Under the pieces are notes generated by a model, which worked only from the letters and a program-made list of their open reading frames with translations, was not told the DNA's origin and ran no database searches. Both the position numbers and the translations under genes were made by a program. This document shows, in pieces, positions 17,600 through 26,500 of a stretch of DNA of 36,947 nucleotides (positions are counted from its first letter, which is position 1; every line of letters starts with the position of its first letter). The stretch comes from Akkermansiaceae bacterium (GTDB lineage Bacteria > Verrucomicrobiota > Verrucomicrobiia > Verrucomicrobiales > Akkermansiaceae), in NCBI GenBank assembly GCA_903837825.1, contig CAILVZ010000145.1:1-36947 (forward strand), written 5' to 3'.

Positions 17600-18865
17600 G
17601 TGAACAACGTCTCACTCGCCGTTCAATTCTTCCTCCAGATCGCCGTCATCCTCATCGCGTGCCGTGTCGTGGGTGCCATCGCGGCGCGGTTTGGCCAACC
17701 CCAAGTCGTTGCAGAAATGATCACCGGAGTTCTACTGGGACCCTCTCTTTTTGGAATGATCGCACCCGAGTCGCAGCATTGGCTATTTCCTTGGGATAAG
17801 GCGCAAAAGCTCCGTGACACCTCGTGCTACCTTTTCCCAGCATCCCAACTCGGCCTAGCGCTCTACATGTTCATCGTCGGCATGGAGTTCCGCGTGGACA
17901 TCGTCCGCAAGCACCTGAAAAGCAGTGTCGCGGTGTCAATGGCTGGAATGACCATGCCATTCATCCTCGGTGCCGGCCTCGCATGGATCTTCTTCAAGCA
18001 CACCAACCTATTTCCTGAAAAAACCTCACTCCTAGAAGCCATGCTCTTTCTCGGGGCATCGATGTGCATCACAGCCTTTCCCATGCTCGCCCGCATCATT
18101 CATTTTAAAGGCCTATCAGGCACCACCATGGGGACGGTGGCCATCGGGGCTGGGGCCATCGACGATGCAACCGCGTGGATCCTCCTCGCGGTCGTCCTTG
18201 CCAGCTTCGATGACAAAATCGGACACGCCCTAATCAACATTGGCGGAGCCATCGCTTTCGTCACCATGGCACTGGTGGTGATTCGCCCACTTTTGAGAAA
18301 ATTTTCTCAGTCACTCGTCCGCGACCAACAACTGACAGATGCGGGGCTTGTCATTGGCATTGCGCTGATGTCACTTGGAGCTTGGTTCACGGATCTCATC
18401 GGTCTGCACGCCGTGTTTGGCGCCTTTGTGATGGGCGCAGCAATGCCACGCGGGATCGTGGTTCGCGACTTGTGCGCCCGCATCCAACCCCTCGCCGTCG
18501 CCTTGCTCTTGCCTCTATTTTTCACTTACTCAGGCTTGAATACCAAGATTGGCCTGCTCAACAACTGGTTCCTTTGGGGCATGTGCTTGGCCGTACTCGT
18601 CGCCGCCGTGATGGGCAAGTGGCTCGCCTGCACGGTGGCCGCAAGAGCGACTGGCATCAACGCTCGCGAGGCGATGGGCATCGGAATTCTCATGAATGCC
18701 CGTGGACTCATGGAACTGATCATCATCAACATCGGCCTCCAACGCGGGATCATCTCAGAAGCACTTTTCGCAACGCTGGTGATCATGGCCGTAGTCACCA
18801 CGCTCATGGCCTCACCGATTTTTGAATACTTCGTTGGATCTAACAAAAACGCCGCGATTTCATAA
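17600..18865 (+). CDS. Cation:proton antiporter, CPA2 family
   Basis: This 421-aa inner-membrane protein with about 12 helices exchanges Na+ or K+ for H+. Family features are the opening helix with GQPQVVAEMITGVLLGPSLFG (given in part), LYMFIVGMEF, and the ion-binding helix GAGAIDDATAWILLAV with paired Asp. FGAFVMGAAMP and the late GILMNARGLMELIIINIGL are also typical. The protein ends shortly after the last helix, so it lacks the RCK/TrkA-N or USP tails of KefB/C-type proteins. It starts with GTG at 17600 and has no Shine-Dalgarno sequence. The next gene begins 3 bases after its stop, so they are probably co-transcribed. The ion specificity is not readable from sequence. Confidence 0.9.
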   Translation: MNNVSLAVQFFLQIAVILIACRVVGAIAARFGQPQVVAEMITGVLLGPSLFGMIAPESQHWLFPWDKAQKLRDTSCYLFPASQLGLALYMFIVGMEFRVDIVRKHLKSSVAVSMAGMTMPFILGAGLAWIFFKHTNLFPEKTSLLEAMLFLGASMCITAFPMLARIIHFKGLSGTTMGTVAIGAGAIDDATAWILLAVVLASFDDKIGHALINIGGAIAFVTMALVVIRPLLRKFSQSLVRDQQLTDAGLVIGIALMSLGAWFTDLIGLHAVFGAFVMGAAMPRGIVVRDLCARIQPLAVALLLPLFFTYSGLNTKIGLLNNWFLWGMCLAVLVAAVMGKWLACTVAARATGINAREAMGIGILMNARGLMELIIINIGLQRGIISEALFATLVIMAVVTTLMASPIFEYFVGSNKNAAIS

Positions 18866-18868
18866 CCC

Positions 18869-19894
18869 ATGGCCACAACGCTTCCAGAAAACTCCCGCCG
18901 ACAATTCCTCGGAAGCCTCGGTGCCGCGATCGCTACTATCGGTGGACCTAGCTCGCTTGCAGCGGGCGCCACCACCGAAACGCACACCCCACTCCCAAAG
19001 AAAACCATTTCTAATCCCTACATCTATGAGTTCTCGATCGGCAAGTTCGAGGCATGGTCGATCAGCGACGGCTACGGCACCTTCAAACAAGGTGTGTCGA
19101 AAAAAATGTGGCCGCCCGCCGAACGCCCAAAAATGTCCAAGACCCTCATCGCTCATGGCGAACGCCCGGACGACATGACACTCTACATCAACATCTTGGT
19201 CTTGCGAAAGGACAAGGAGGTGATCCTCGTCGATGCCGGCTTTGGTCCAAATCCGAACCCGACCTGGGGCTGGCTCACAAACGCGCTTGATTCGATTGGA
19301 ATTCAAGTTCGTGACGTGACCCACGCGATGCTTAGCCACTCACATGGCGACCACATCGGAGGCCTTGCGAGCGACGGCAAAATCTTATTCCCCAACGCGG
19401 CCATTCACGTCCTCAAGCGCGAGGTCGACTTCTGGCGCAGTCCAACCCCTGATTTTTCGAGATCACACCGTACCGATGATGTCCAGCAGATGATTCAAAG
19501 CGTCCGCACTTCATTCGACACTCTGCAGCCGAATCTCGTGATCCATGAGGACGGAGACCAAATCCTCGATGGTGCCATCACCCTGATCGCAGCCCCAGGC
19601 CACACCGATGGGCATGCGATTTTCCGCATTCAATCAGACGGACAATCACTCCTCCACATCTCAGACCTTGCCCACCATCACGTGCTGATGCTAGAAGACC
19701 CGGGTTGGTTCATCGACTTCGACCACGACCCTGCGTCCGCCATTGCCACCCGCAAGAAGGTCTTCGCCGAGCTCGCGCTCACCCACGAACGCACCTTCGG
19801 TTTCCACCTCCCTTGGCCCGGCCTTGGGATCATCGCCCCAAACGGCCGCACAGGCTATCAATGGATCCCCGCGTCATGGCGCTGGGATTTCTAA
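18869..19894 (+). CDS. Tat-exported metallo-beta-lactamase-fold hydrolase
   Basis: This 341-aa protein begins with a twin-arginine signal (NSRRQFLGSLGAAIATIGG) and probable cleavage after SLAAGA, so it folds in the cytoplasm and is exported to the periplasm. The MBL zinc site is SHSHGDHIGG (HxHxDH, about residues 154-163). Further metal ligands are expected at the His in APGHTDGHA and at SDLAHHH. The overall layout (an N-terminal beta strand with DAGFG, then HxHxDH, then PGHTxGH) is like lactonase/hydrolase members such as AHL lactonases and methyl-parathion hydrolase, but the substrate cannot be inferred. It follows the antiporter gene by 3 bases. Confidence 0.88.
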   Translation: MATTLPENSRRQFLGSLGAAIATIGGPSSLAAGATTETHTPLPKKTISNPYIYEFSIGKFEAWSISDGYGTFKQGVSKKMWPPAERPKMSKTLIAHGERPDDMTLYINILVLRKDKEVILVDAGFGPNPNPTWGWLTNALDSIGIQVRDVTHAMLSHSHGDHIGGLASDGKILFPNAAIHVLKREVDFWRSPTPDFSRSHRTDDVQQMIQSVRTSFDTLQPNLVIHEDGDQILDGAITLIAAPGHTDGHAIFRIQSDGQSLLHISDLAHHHVLMLEDPGWFIDFDHDPASAIATRKKVFAELALTHERTFGFHLPWPGLGIIAPNGRTGYQWIPASWRWDF

Positions 19895-19937
19895 AACCAG
19901 AGCACCCAAGAAGAATTCCCACTAGCGCTTGCGCCTG

Positions 19938-19960
19938 CGGGAGATTCGGCGAGAATCCCG
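19938..19960 (+). promoter_or_regulatory. Hairpin immediately upstream of the mrp start codon
   Basis: CGGG (19938-19941) plus ATTC (19944-19947) can pair with GAAT plus CCCG (19953-19960), with a 2-base bulge and a 5-base loop. It ends 6 bases before the ATG and could hinder or set translation initiation. A smaller GCGC/GCGC inverted repeat lies just before it, near 19925. Confidence 0.3.
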
Positions 19961-19966
19961 TCGCCC

Positions 19967-21016
19967 ATGACTCCTGAATTTATCCGCGAAGCTCTCCGCC
20001 AAGTCCGTTACCCTGGTTTCTCTCGGGACATCATCTCGTTCGGCCTCGTCAAAGAGGTGACCTGCGAACCAGAACTCGTGAAGGTCCGCATCGAAGTCGC
20101 CACCCGCGACCCCAAGGTGCCAGAACAAATTTTTCAAGACTGTCACGCGATCCTCGATCCCCTACCCGACATCGGCTCGGTGAAAATCGAAATCGATGTG
20201 AAGGACGCACCCGCCGCCGCAGGTGGCCTCGGCAGCACGGTCGGGAAATCTTCGATCCCTAGCGTAAAACGCATCATCGCGGTGGCTTCCGGCAAGGGCG
20301 GTGTCGGGAAATCCACCATCGCAGCAAACCTCGCGGTGGCACTCTCCGCCACCGGTGCCAAGGTCGGCCTCTGCGATTGCGACCTCTACGGCCCCTCCGT
20401 CGCTCAGATGTTCGGCACCAACGAGCGCCCGATGGCCAATGAACACGACGAGATCATCCCGCTCGAAGCCCACGGCCTGAAATTGATGTCGATGGGATTT
20501 CTGTTAGAAGATCGCTCACCCGTGATCGTGCGAGGCCCGATGGCTACCCGCTATACCCAACAATTTCTTCGTCAGGTGGCATGGGAGGATCTCGACTATC
20601 TCGTTCTCGATCTTCCACCCGGCACGGGCGACATCCAACTCACCATCGTCCAGACGGTTTCCGTGGATGGAGCGTTGATCGTCACGACGCCTCAGGAAGT
20701 CGCACTCATCGATGCCCGCAAGGCGGTCTCAATGTTTGCCAAGGTGAACGTACCGATCCTTGGGCTCATCGAGAACATGGCATGGTTCGAATGCGATGCG
20801 GGCAAGAAATACTATTTGTTCGGCAAGGACGGCGGCGTCCGTGAGGCGGAACACCTCAACGTTCCTCTGTTAGGACAAATCCCGATCGACCTCAAGACCC
20901 GTGAAGGTGGCGATTCGGGTTCACCCGTGGCGTTGCTTCCGCCCGGACAAAATGCAGTCTCCGACGCATTTCACGCGCTTGCCGCGAAGATCCGGGCAAA
21001 ACTTCCCGTGGTCTAA
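19967..21016 (+). CDS. apbC: Mrp/NBP35-family Fe-S carrier ATPase (ApbC)
   Basis: This 349-aa P-loop protein delivers Fe-S clusters to apo-proteins in the cytoplasm. An N-terminal MIP18/DUF59 domain (about residues 1-85) precedes the ATPase domain. The deviant Walker A is SGKGGVGKST (about 108-117), then CDCDLYGPSVAQMFG, IVRGPMATRYTQQFL, LDLPPGTGDIQLT and TTPQEVALIDARKAV. The usual C-x-x-C cluster ligand pair after IENM is incomplete: the protein reads ENMAWFECDAGKKYYLFG, keeping only the first Cys (about residue 275). Homologues in Bacteroidetes, as I recall them, lack this pair too, so this may be lineage style rather than loss of function. A hairpin lies just upstream. The P-type ATPase gene follows on the same strand. 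Confidence 0.94.
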   Translation: MTPEFIREALRQVRYPGFSRDIISFGLVKEVTCEPELVKVRIEVATRDPKVPEQIFQDCHAILDPLPDIGSVKIEIDVKDAPAAAGGLGSTVGKSSIPSVKRIIAVASGKGGVGKSTIAANLAVALSATGAKVGLCDCDLYGPSVAQMFGTNERPMANEHDEIIPLEAHGLKLMSMGFLLEDRSPVIVRGPMATRYTQQFLRQVAWEDLDYLVLDLPPGTGDIQLTIVQTVSVDGALIVTTPQEVALIDARKAVSMFAKVNVPILGLIENMAWFECDAGKKYYLFGKDGGVREAEHLNVPLLGQIPIDLKTREGGDSGSPVALLPPGQNAVSDAFHALAAKIRAKLPVV

Positions 21017-21144
21017 CCGATCAAATCCCCCGAGATCACTCCTCTCGCCAAGATCCTCGGTGGCGCGATTGTAGAATCGTCTTCCACTGGGTCGGGCTTT
21101 GTGGCATGAATCCCCATGGCGTTTTTTGCGACTCCCTTTTTGCC

Positions 21145-23520
21145 ATGACTGACCCCGATCCCAATCTGCCCACTGAGAAATTGCCCGATCACGAGCTGCA
21201 AGCCCACAGCGGCGTGCTCCGCGTCGCCAAAGATCCTGTCCTGCCCGTGCTCGACGTCGATTTCGATCCGGCGGTGCTCAGCGACCACGAAGTCCGTGAA
21301 CTGATCAAAGAACACATCAGCCAAGTCGAGAGCGCATTGCAAAAGCGAACCTACCGGCTTGAGGGAAATGCCTGCGAGGCATGCGCGCAAAAACTTGAGA
21401 AAAAACTCTCCAAGATCCCGGGCGTCCGCCGCGCCACGGCGACCTACCTTGGGCGCGTGCTCTCGGTCACTTTCGACTCCGCTGTGGAACCAGAGCACCG
21501 CATCGAACAAGACCTGCAAGCCTCAGGCGCCAAAATCAAACCGCTTGAACCGCGTGGTTCCGACCGCCGCTCATTGCGTCAAAAAATCCTCGCCGGCGAA
21601 CTCAACGAGGAAATTTCCTGCGCCCTCGGACTCGCGTTTTTAGCATCCGCTGAGATCGTCGAAAAAACCTCCGGCATCAGCGTCACCACCCACGCGCTCT
21701 ACGCAGCAGCCTACCTTTTCGCGGGACAAAAGGGCGTCCGCTCGGCCATCGCTTCTCTGCGCGAGCGAGTGTTAGACGTCGATGTCTTGATGGTTCTCGC
21801 AGCCATCGGCGCAGCAATCATCGGTGCGCCCTTCGAGGGAGCACTCCTGTTGTTCCTGTTCAGCTTTTCCAACGTGCTGCAACGCCATGCGATGGAGCGG
21901 ACCCAGCGCGCCATCGAATCCCTCCTCACCCTCCGCCCGAGCGAAGCGCTGGTCAAACGACTCGGCGGCACGGTCAAGGTGCCGGTCGAGCAGTTAGAAA
22001 TCGGCGAGATTGTCATCGTCCGGCCCGGCGAACAAATCCCAGTGGACGGTACGATTTCCGAGGGCCGTACCCATGTGGATGAATCTTCTCTAACAGGTGA
22101 ATCCATGCCCGTCGCAAAGGCACTCGGTAGCCCGCTTTTTGCTGGAACTCTGAATCAAAGCGGCGGCATCGAACTCACGGTGACCAAGCGTTCGGAAGAC
22201 TCCGCACTCGCGAAAATGGTCAAACTGGTTGCCGAAGCCCAGGCAGAGAAATCAAACACTCAACGGTTCCTCGAGAAAGCCGAGCAATACTATGCGATGG
22301 GAGTCATCGGTTTCACATGCCTCGTGTTTTTGATTCCATTTCTAGCAGGAGTTGATCCCGCTCACGCTTTCTACCGCGCAATGACCATCATGGTTGTCGC
22401 CTCGCCTTGCGCCTTGGTGATCAGCACGCCGGCGACGGTGCTCTCGGCGATCGGCGGCGCGGCGCGGCGAGGCATTCTCATCAAAGGCGGCTCCCATCTT
22501 GAAACCGCCGCAAAGATCGACATCGTGGCGATCGACAAGACCGGCACCCTCACCGTTGGCAAACCCTCTCTAACCGAAATCATCACCTCGCAAGGCGTTC
22601 ACGATACCGGCGTTCCCCTCCCCGCGCCCGCCGTTGAGCTCTTGCGTGCCGCCGCCTCGCTTGAGGCGAAGTCGGAGCACCCGCTGGCACACGCCATCGT
22701 CAAGAGTGCAAGCGACCTCGGGATCATCCCACCGGAAGCAGCGGATTTCCAATCCACTGCTGGAAAAGGTGCCGAAGCCACCGTCGAAACCATTCGCTAC
22801 CTCATTGGCAGCGAACGCTTGCTTCGCGAACTCGGAGCCAGCGGAATCGAGCCACTCGCGGCTCAATCGCTGGCACTGCAAGCAAAGGGAAAAACCTGCG
22901 TTTGGTTAGGCAAGCGCGATGGCGACCAAATCACCGCCCACGCGGTCTTGGTCATGGCCGACACGATCCGTCCCGCCGCGCGCCAACTCACCGCCGACCT
23001 CCACCGCCTCGGGGTGAAAAAAGTGGTCATGCTCACGGGCGACCAACGGATCGTCGCCGAAGCGATCGCTCAGGAGGCCAAGGTGGATGAAGTCTTCGCC
23101 GAGTTGCTACCTGAAGATAAACTAAAAGTCATCCGCGAGCTGAAAAAAGAAGGGACCGTGATGATGATTGGCGATGGGGTGAACGACGCACCCGCACTCG
23201 CCATTTCGGACATCGGCGTGGCCATGGGTGCCGTCGGAACCGATGTGGCCATGGAAACCGCCGACATCGTCCTCATGGGCGACCGGTTAGAAAACATTGC
23301 ACTGCTGTTAGGTCATGCGAGACGCGCCAAACGCGTCCTCACCCAGAACCTCGTATTTGCCAGTGCGGTCATCCTCGTCCTCATTTCCGCAGCCCTTGGC
23401 TTTTCGCTTGCACTCCCCTTAGGCGTGATCGGACACGAAGGCAGCACCGTCTTGGTCTGCCTCAACGGCCTCCGACTCCTGCTCATCGGACGCGCAGGAA
23501 ACATAATTGTTAGACTCTAA
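21145..23520 (+). CDS. Heavy-metal P1B-type ATPase with N-terminal HMA-like domain
   Basis: This inner-membrane pump of about 791 aa exports a transition metal. An N-terminal domain carries GNACEACAQKLEKKLSKI (CxxC at about residues 77-80), an HMA-like metal-binding fold. The core has LTGESMPV (actuator), the membrane metal motif SPCALVISTP (about 417-426), IDKTGTLT (phosphorylated Asp near 464), SEHPLAHAIV (nucleotide domain) and MIGDGVNDAPALA. The last helix pair has GVIGHEGSTVLVCLNGLRLLL. SPC together with HEGxT is the metal-site signature of the P1B-4 group (Co2+/Zn2+/Fe2+ exporters), whereas an N-terminal HMA domain is more usual in Zn/Cd or Cu pumps. A longer start at 21106 is possible. 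The gene ends in a GTTAG-ACT-CTAAC inverted repeat. Confidence 0.93.
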   Translation: MTDPDPNLPTEKLPDHELQAHSGVLRVAKDPVLPVLDVDFDPAVLSDHEVRELIKEHISQVESALQKRTYRLEGNACEACAQKLEKKLSKIPGVRRATATYLGRVLSVTFDSAVEPEHRIEQDLQASGAKIKPLEPRGSDRRSLRQKILAGELNEEISCALGLAFLASAEIVEKTSGISVTTHALYAAAYLFAGQKGVRSAIASLRERVLDVDVLMVLAAIGAAIIGAPFEGALLLFLFSFSNVLQRHAMERTQRAIESLLTLRPSEALVKRLGGTVKVPVEQLEIGEIVIVRPGEQIPVDGTISEGRTHVDESSLTGESMPVAKALGSPLFAGTLNQSGGIELTVTKRSEDSALAKMVKLVAEAQAEKSNTQRFLEKAEQYYAMGVIGFTCLVFLIPFLAGVDPAHAFYRAMTIMVVASPCALVISTPATVLSAIGGAARRGILIKGGSHLETAAKIDIVAIDKTGTLTVGKPSLTEIITSQGVHDTGVPLPAPAVELLRAAASLEAKSEHPLAHAIVKSASDLGIIPPEAADFQSTAGKGAEATVETIRYLIGSERLLRELGASGIEPLAAQSLALQAKGKTCVWLGKRDGDQITAHAVLVMADTIRPAARQLTADLHRLGVKKVVMLTGDQRIVAEAIAQEAKVDEVFAELLPEDKLKVIRELKKEGTVMMIGDGVNDAPALAISDIGVAMGAVGTDVAMETADIVLMGDRLENIALLLGHARRAKRVLTQNLVFASAVILVLISAALGFSLALPLGVIGHEGSTVLVCLNGLRLLLIGRAGNIIVRL

Positions 23521-23521
23521 C
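23509..23521. repeat. Small inverted repeat at the 3' end of the metal ATPase gene
   Basis: GTTAG, loop ACT, then CTAAC form a perfect 5-bp palindrome that includes the stop codon. It is one copy of the recurring GTTAG/CTAAC motif in this window. Confidence 0.45.
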
Positions 23522-23553
23522 TCAAAATTCCACCAAATCACCAAATGCTCCCC

Positions 23554-26500
23554 TCAGTTCCCTGAGTTCGAGTACGTCCGCAGGAAGAGCTGGATATCCT
23601 TCACACTTGCGACGAAGCGGTTGAGCCCCTCCTGCTCATCATTCAGCAGCGTGTAGGCGGGAATGACGATTTTCCACTGGCCGTTCCACACACTCCGACC
23701 CACGAGACGCGTGTTAGTGAATTCCGCTGGGATCGCGCTATAGAAAAATGCAGCATCGCTAACGGGGCGGAACGCTTGGTGTTTGCGTAGAATCCATGGT
23801 TGCTCGCTGAGGGTACCATTGGCGTTGAAGAACTGAGTGGTGTTGAATGCCGAGGCCCCGAGGTTGTAGGGCAGTGGCAGTGCTTGGTCGTGCACCGTCC
23901 AAGAGCGCAGCGTGTTGGTGTCGCCCAACGGTGGCGCGAGCATGCAATCGCTGCCGCAGGGAATTAAATAAACATACGGCGTAGCACTCAACGAGTTGGT
24001 GGTGGTGCTTGAGGTGCTGGTCGCCCCCGGCGAGCCGAAGGAGTAGGGATCCATTCCAACGTAACCTTTCAAGACGATGCCAGCACTGCTGATCTTGGTC
24101 GCGTAGCTGCTGGGAGTATAGGCATGGTCGTTAGCCGCCAGTGGCAAGCCGAAATAGTTCTGACCGTGTTGGATGGTGCTGCCAAAAGGAATCACGAGAC
24201 CAGGGGCCGCCGAACCATCAGGTTTCTTGAGGTTGTTGCAATACTTCGCCACATCGGGGTCCGCCATGACGTTGGGCACGATGTATTGCTGCATCGTCTG
24301 TTTCCACGCGTCGTCGTCACTGGTGATCGTGTCGTCGTTGAGGATGCGAAATAATTCGCCGCGTAGGCTGAAGAGCGTGCCGTACGGATCGGGGTTGTTG
24401 ATGCCAAGTCGGCCCTTGGCAACCGAGAAGTCCGCGTTCAATTGCGCCATCGTGCCGGCCAAGCCCGCATCGCCGATCGTGCTGACGGTGGCTTGTGGTA
24501 CATTATCAGTTAGATCCCCCAGCGCACGTGAAGCGACAACATTGGCGATCACTGCCTTGCCCGCCGTGGTACCGAGCAGGCCGGTTTCGTAGTCATAACT
24601 CTTCGCCGCGAGATAAGTGTAGCGGCCTGCGAGATCAAACAGCGTGCGGTACTGCTCCAGCGCTTCGTTGCGGAAGGTGCGGAATGTTAGATCCTTGGTC
24701 CGGTAGCCGGTGATTTTCGCCGCCGCGCGCTTGCGAAAACTTTCGCGAGAGGTTAGTAAATTTTGACCCTCCACGAGCACGTTACGCAGTGCCTCATTGT
24801 TTCGCTGGTAGTCGGTGGCGAGTTGGGCCACTTCAAAATGGCACGATAGCAGCTCACGATAGAGTTGTTCAAACTCATACAACTGCTGACGCTCCTCGTA
24901 TTTGAATCCGATCGCATCCAAATCCTTGTCAAGAGTCATCGATAGCCCAGTCTGAGTGGCGGCCAAGCCACCCGCGGCCGTATTTGCTGCCAGCGCGATC
25001 GAAGAAAGGATCTGGTTGCCTAGGGCCCCAGCGAGTTTGATCGCTCCTCTAGCACCAGACGTCGGATCCACCGAAAAGCCAACAGCGGTTGGGAAAAACT
25101 CTTGGAAGCCATCGGCGATGTTAATTAAGTTCGCACCGGTGGCATCGGCATACGCTGCACTGGATTCTAGCAAAGCTTGAAGAGACTGAACGGTCGTGAT
25201 CGCGATCGTCGCGTTTTGGCGGTTTACCAAAATGTCAGCGTGCGAAGCAAGCAATTCTTGGAACAACTGTCGTTCGCGTTTGAAACGCGCCTGCAGCACC
25301 AACTGCTTCTGATTGGACTCCATCAGTGCCAACTGTGCTTGATAAGAACCCAATAGAGCCTGCTGCAAACGGCCCGTGCTGGCGCGCTGGCCCGACAGGA
25401 CCGAACTCCAGTCGCTCGACCATTGCAAATTTTGGTTTGGCTTTACCGTGACTATCTTGGTCGTCGAACTCGACGGAGTGATGCCGTCGAGCGTAATTTC
25501 CTGGATCGAGTCGCCTGAGAAATTGGCGATGCCCGTCGGCACCATCAGAGAGATCGTCACGGGCTTGCTGGTATCGACCAAATCCGTAGGCTTGTCGCAG
25601 ACGAACCAATGCATGATGTCTGGACCGCTGTATCCCTGCGCGTAGGTCTTGCCCACGCCGATGTCGCCGCCGTACGGGCTACCGAACACGTCGATGAGCT
25701 GGCTAACATAGGCATCCTCTTGGTCTACAATCGCGGTATTCTCGTCGCCGATTTGGTTCTCTTGATTGCGCAGCAGTCGGGTCATCTTGGCCGCTTGATT
25801 GAAGGCTCCTTTGGCATTGAGCGTTGCCCGCAGCGCGCGGTCGTAGATCTGCTCAAAGTGCGAGTGACCGGCCTGCAACTGTGACGGCGAAATATCAAAC
25901 GCGATCGCACCCGGGCTCAGGCCCAGCGGATTGAGGTGGGCGTTGGCGCTATCGATGGTGCTTTGAAAACTGCTGGCGGCGCTGACCAGCTGATTGAGTT
26001 CCGGCACCGTGGTGCGGTCGATGATCTGAACGCCGCTGTGATTCGGATTCGTGTCCTTGTCAGGCAGCAATGCATTGCCGGCCGCCCAGTTTAAGAAGCT
26101 TCCTTGCGCACTGCGCGAGACCCATTCATCGAGCCCTTGGCTGCAAGTCACACCGGTCTTCGAATTGAGTTTACCATCTCGGAACTGACTCCAACCGCTG
26201 GCAGGGTCATCTTTGTAACTCTGGCGATGCACTAGATTGACGATCTGCTGCGCACTCATTGCCACGTTGGCAGCCGCAGCGGCAAATTTGCGCTCATCCT
26301 TGTAATCGATCTGAATCGACTGACCGAGCATCGAAACATCCTCCGAAGAAGTAGTCCAAGTGAAGTATGGATGTTCCAGCAGCTTGTAATAGCCCTTTAG
26401 TGCTGTTAAGTAATGACCATAGGCGTCGCCGTGACCTTGAGGGAACATCCGCTGTGCATCTGCGGCGTCCACAATACCATTCGCGGTGCTGCTGCCGACC

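Noticed and set aside
16765..17607. Minus-strand open frame of about 280 codons overlapping trxB
   Set aside because: The trxB frame carries FAD, NADPH and CATC motifs; the alternative frame is Arg-rich nonsense.
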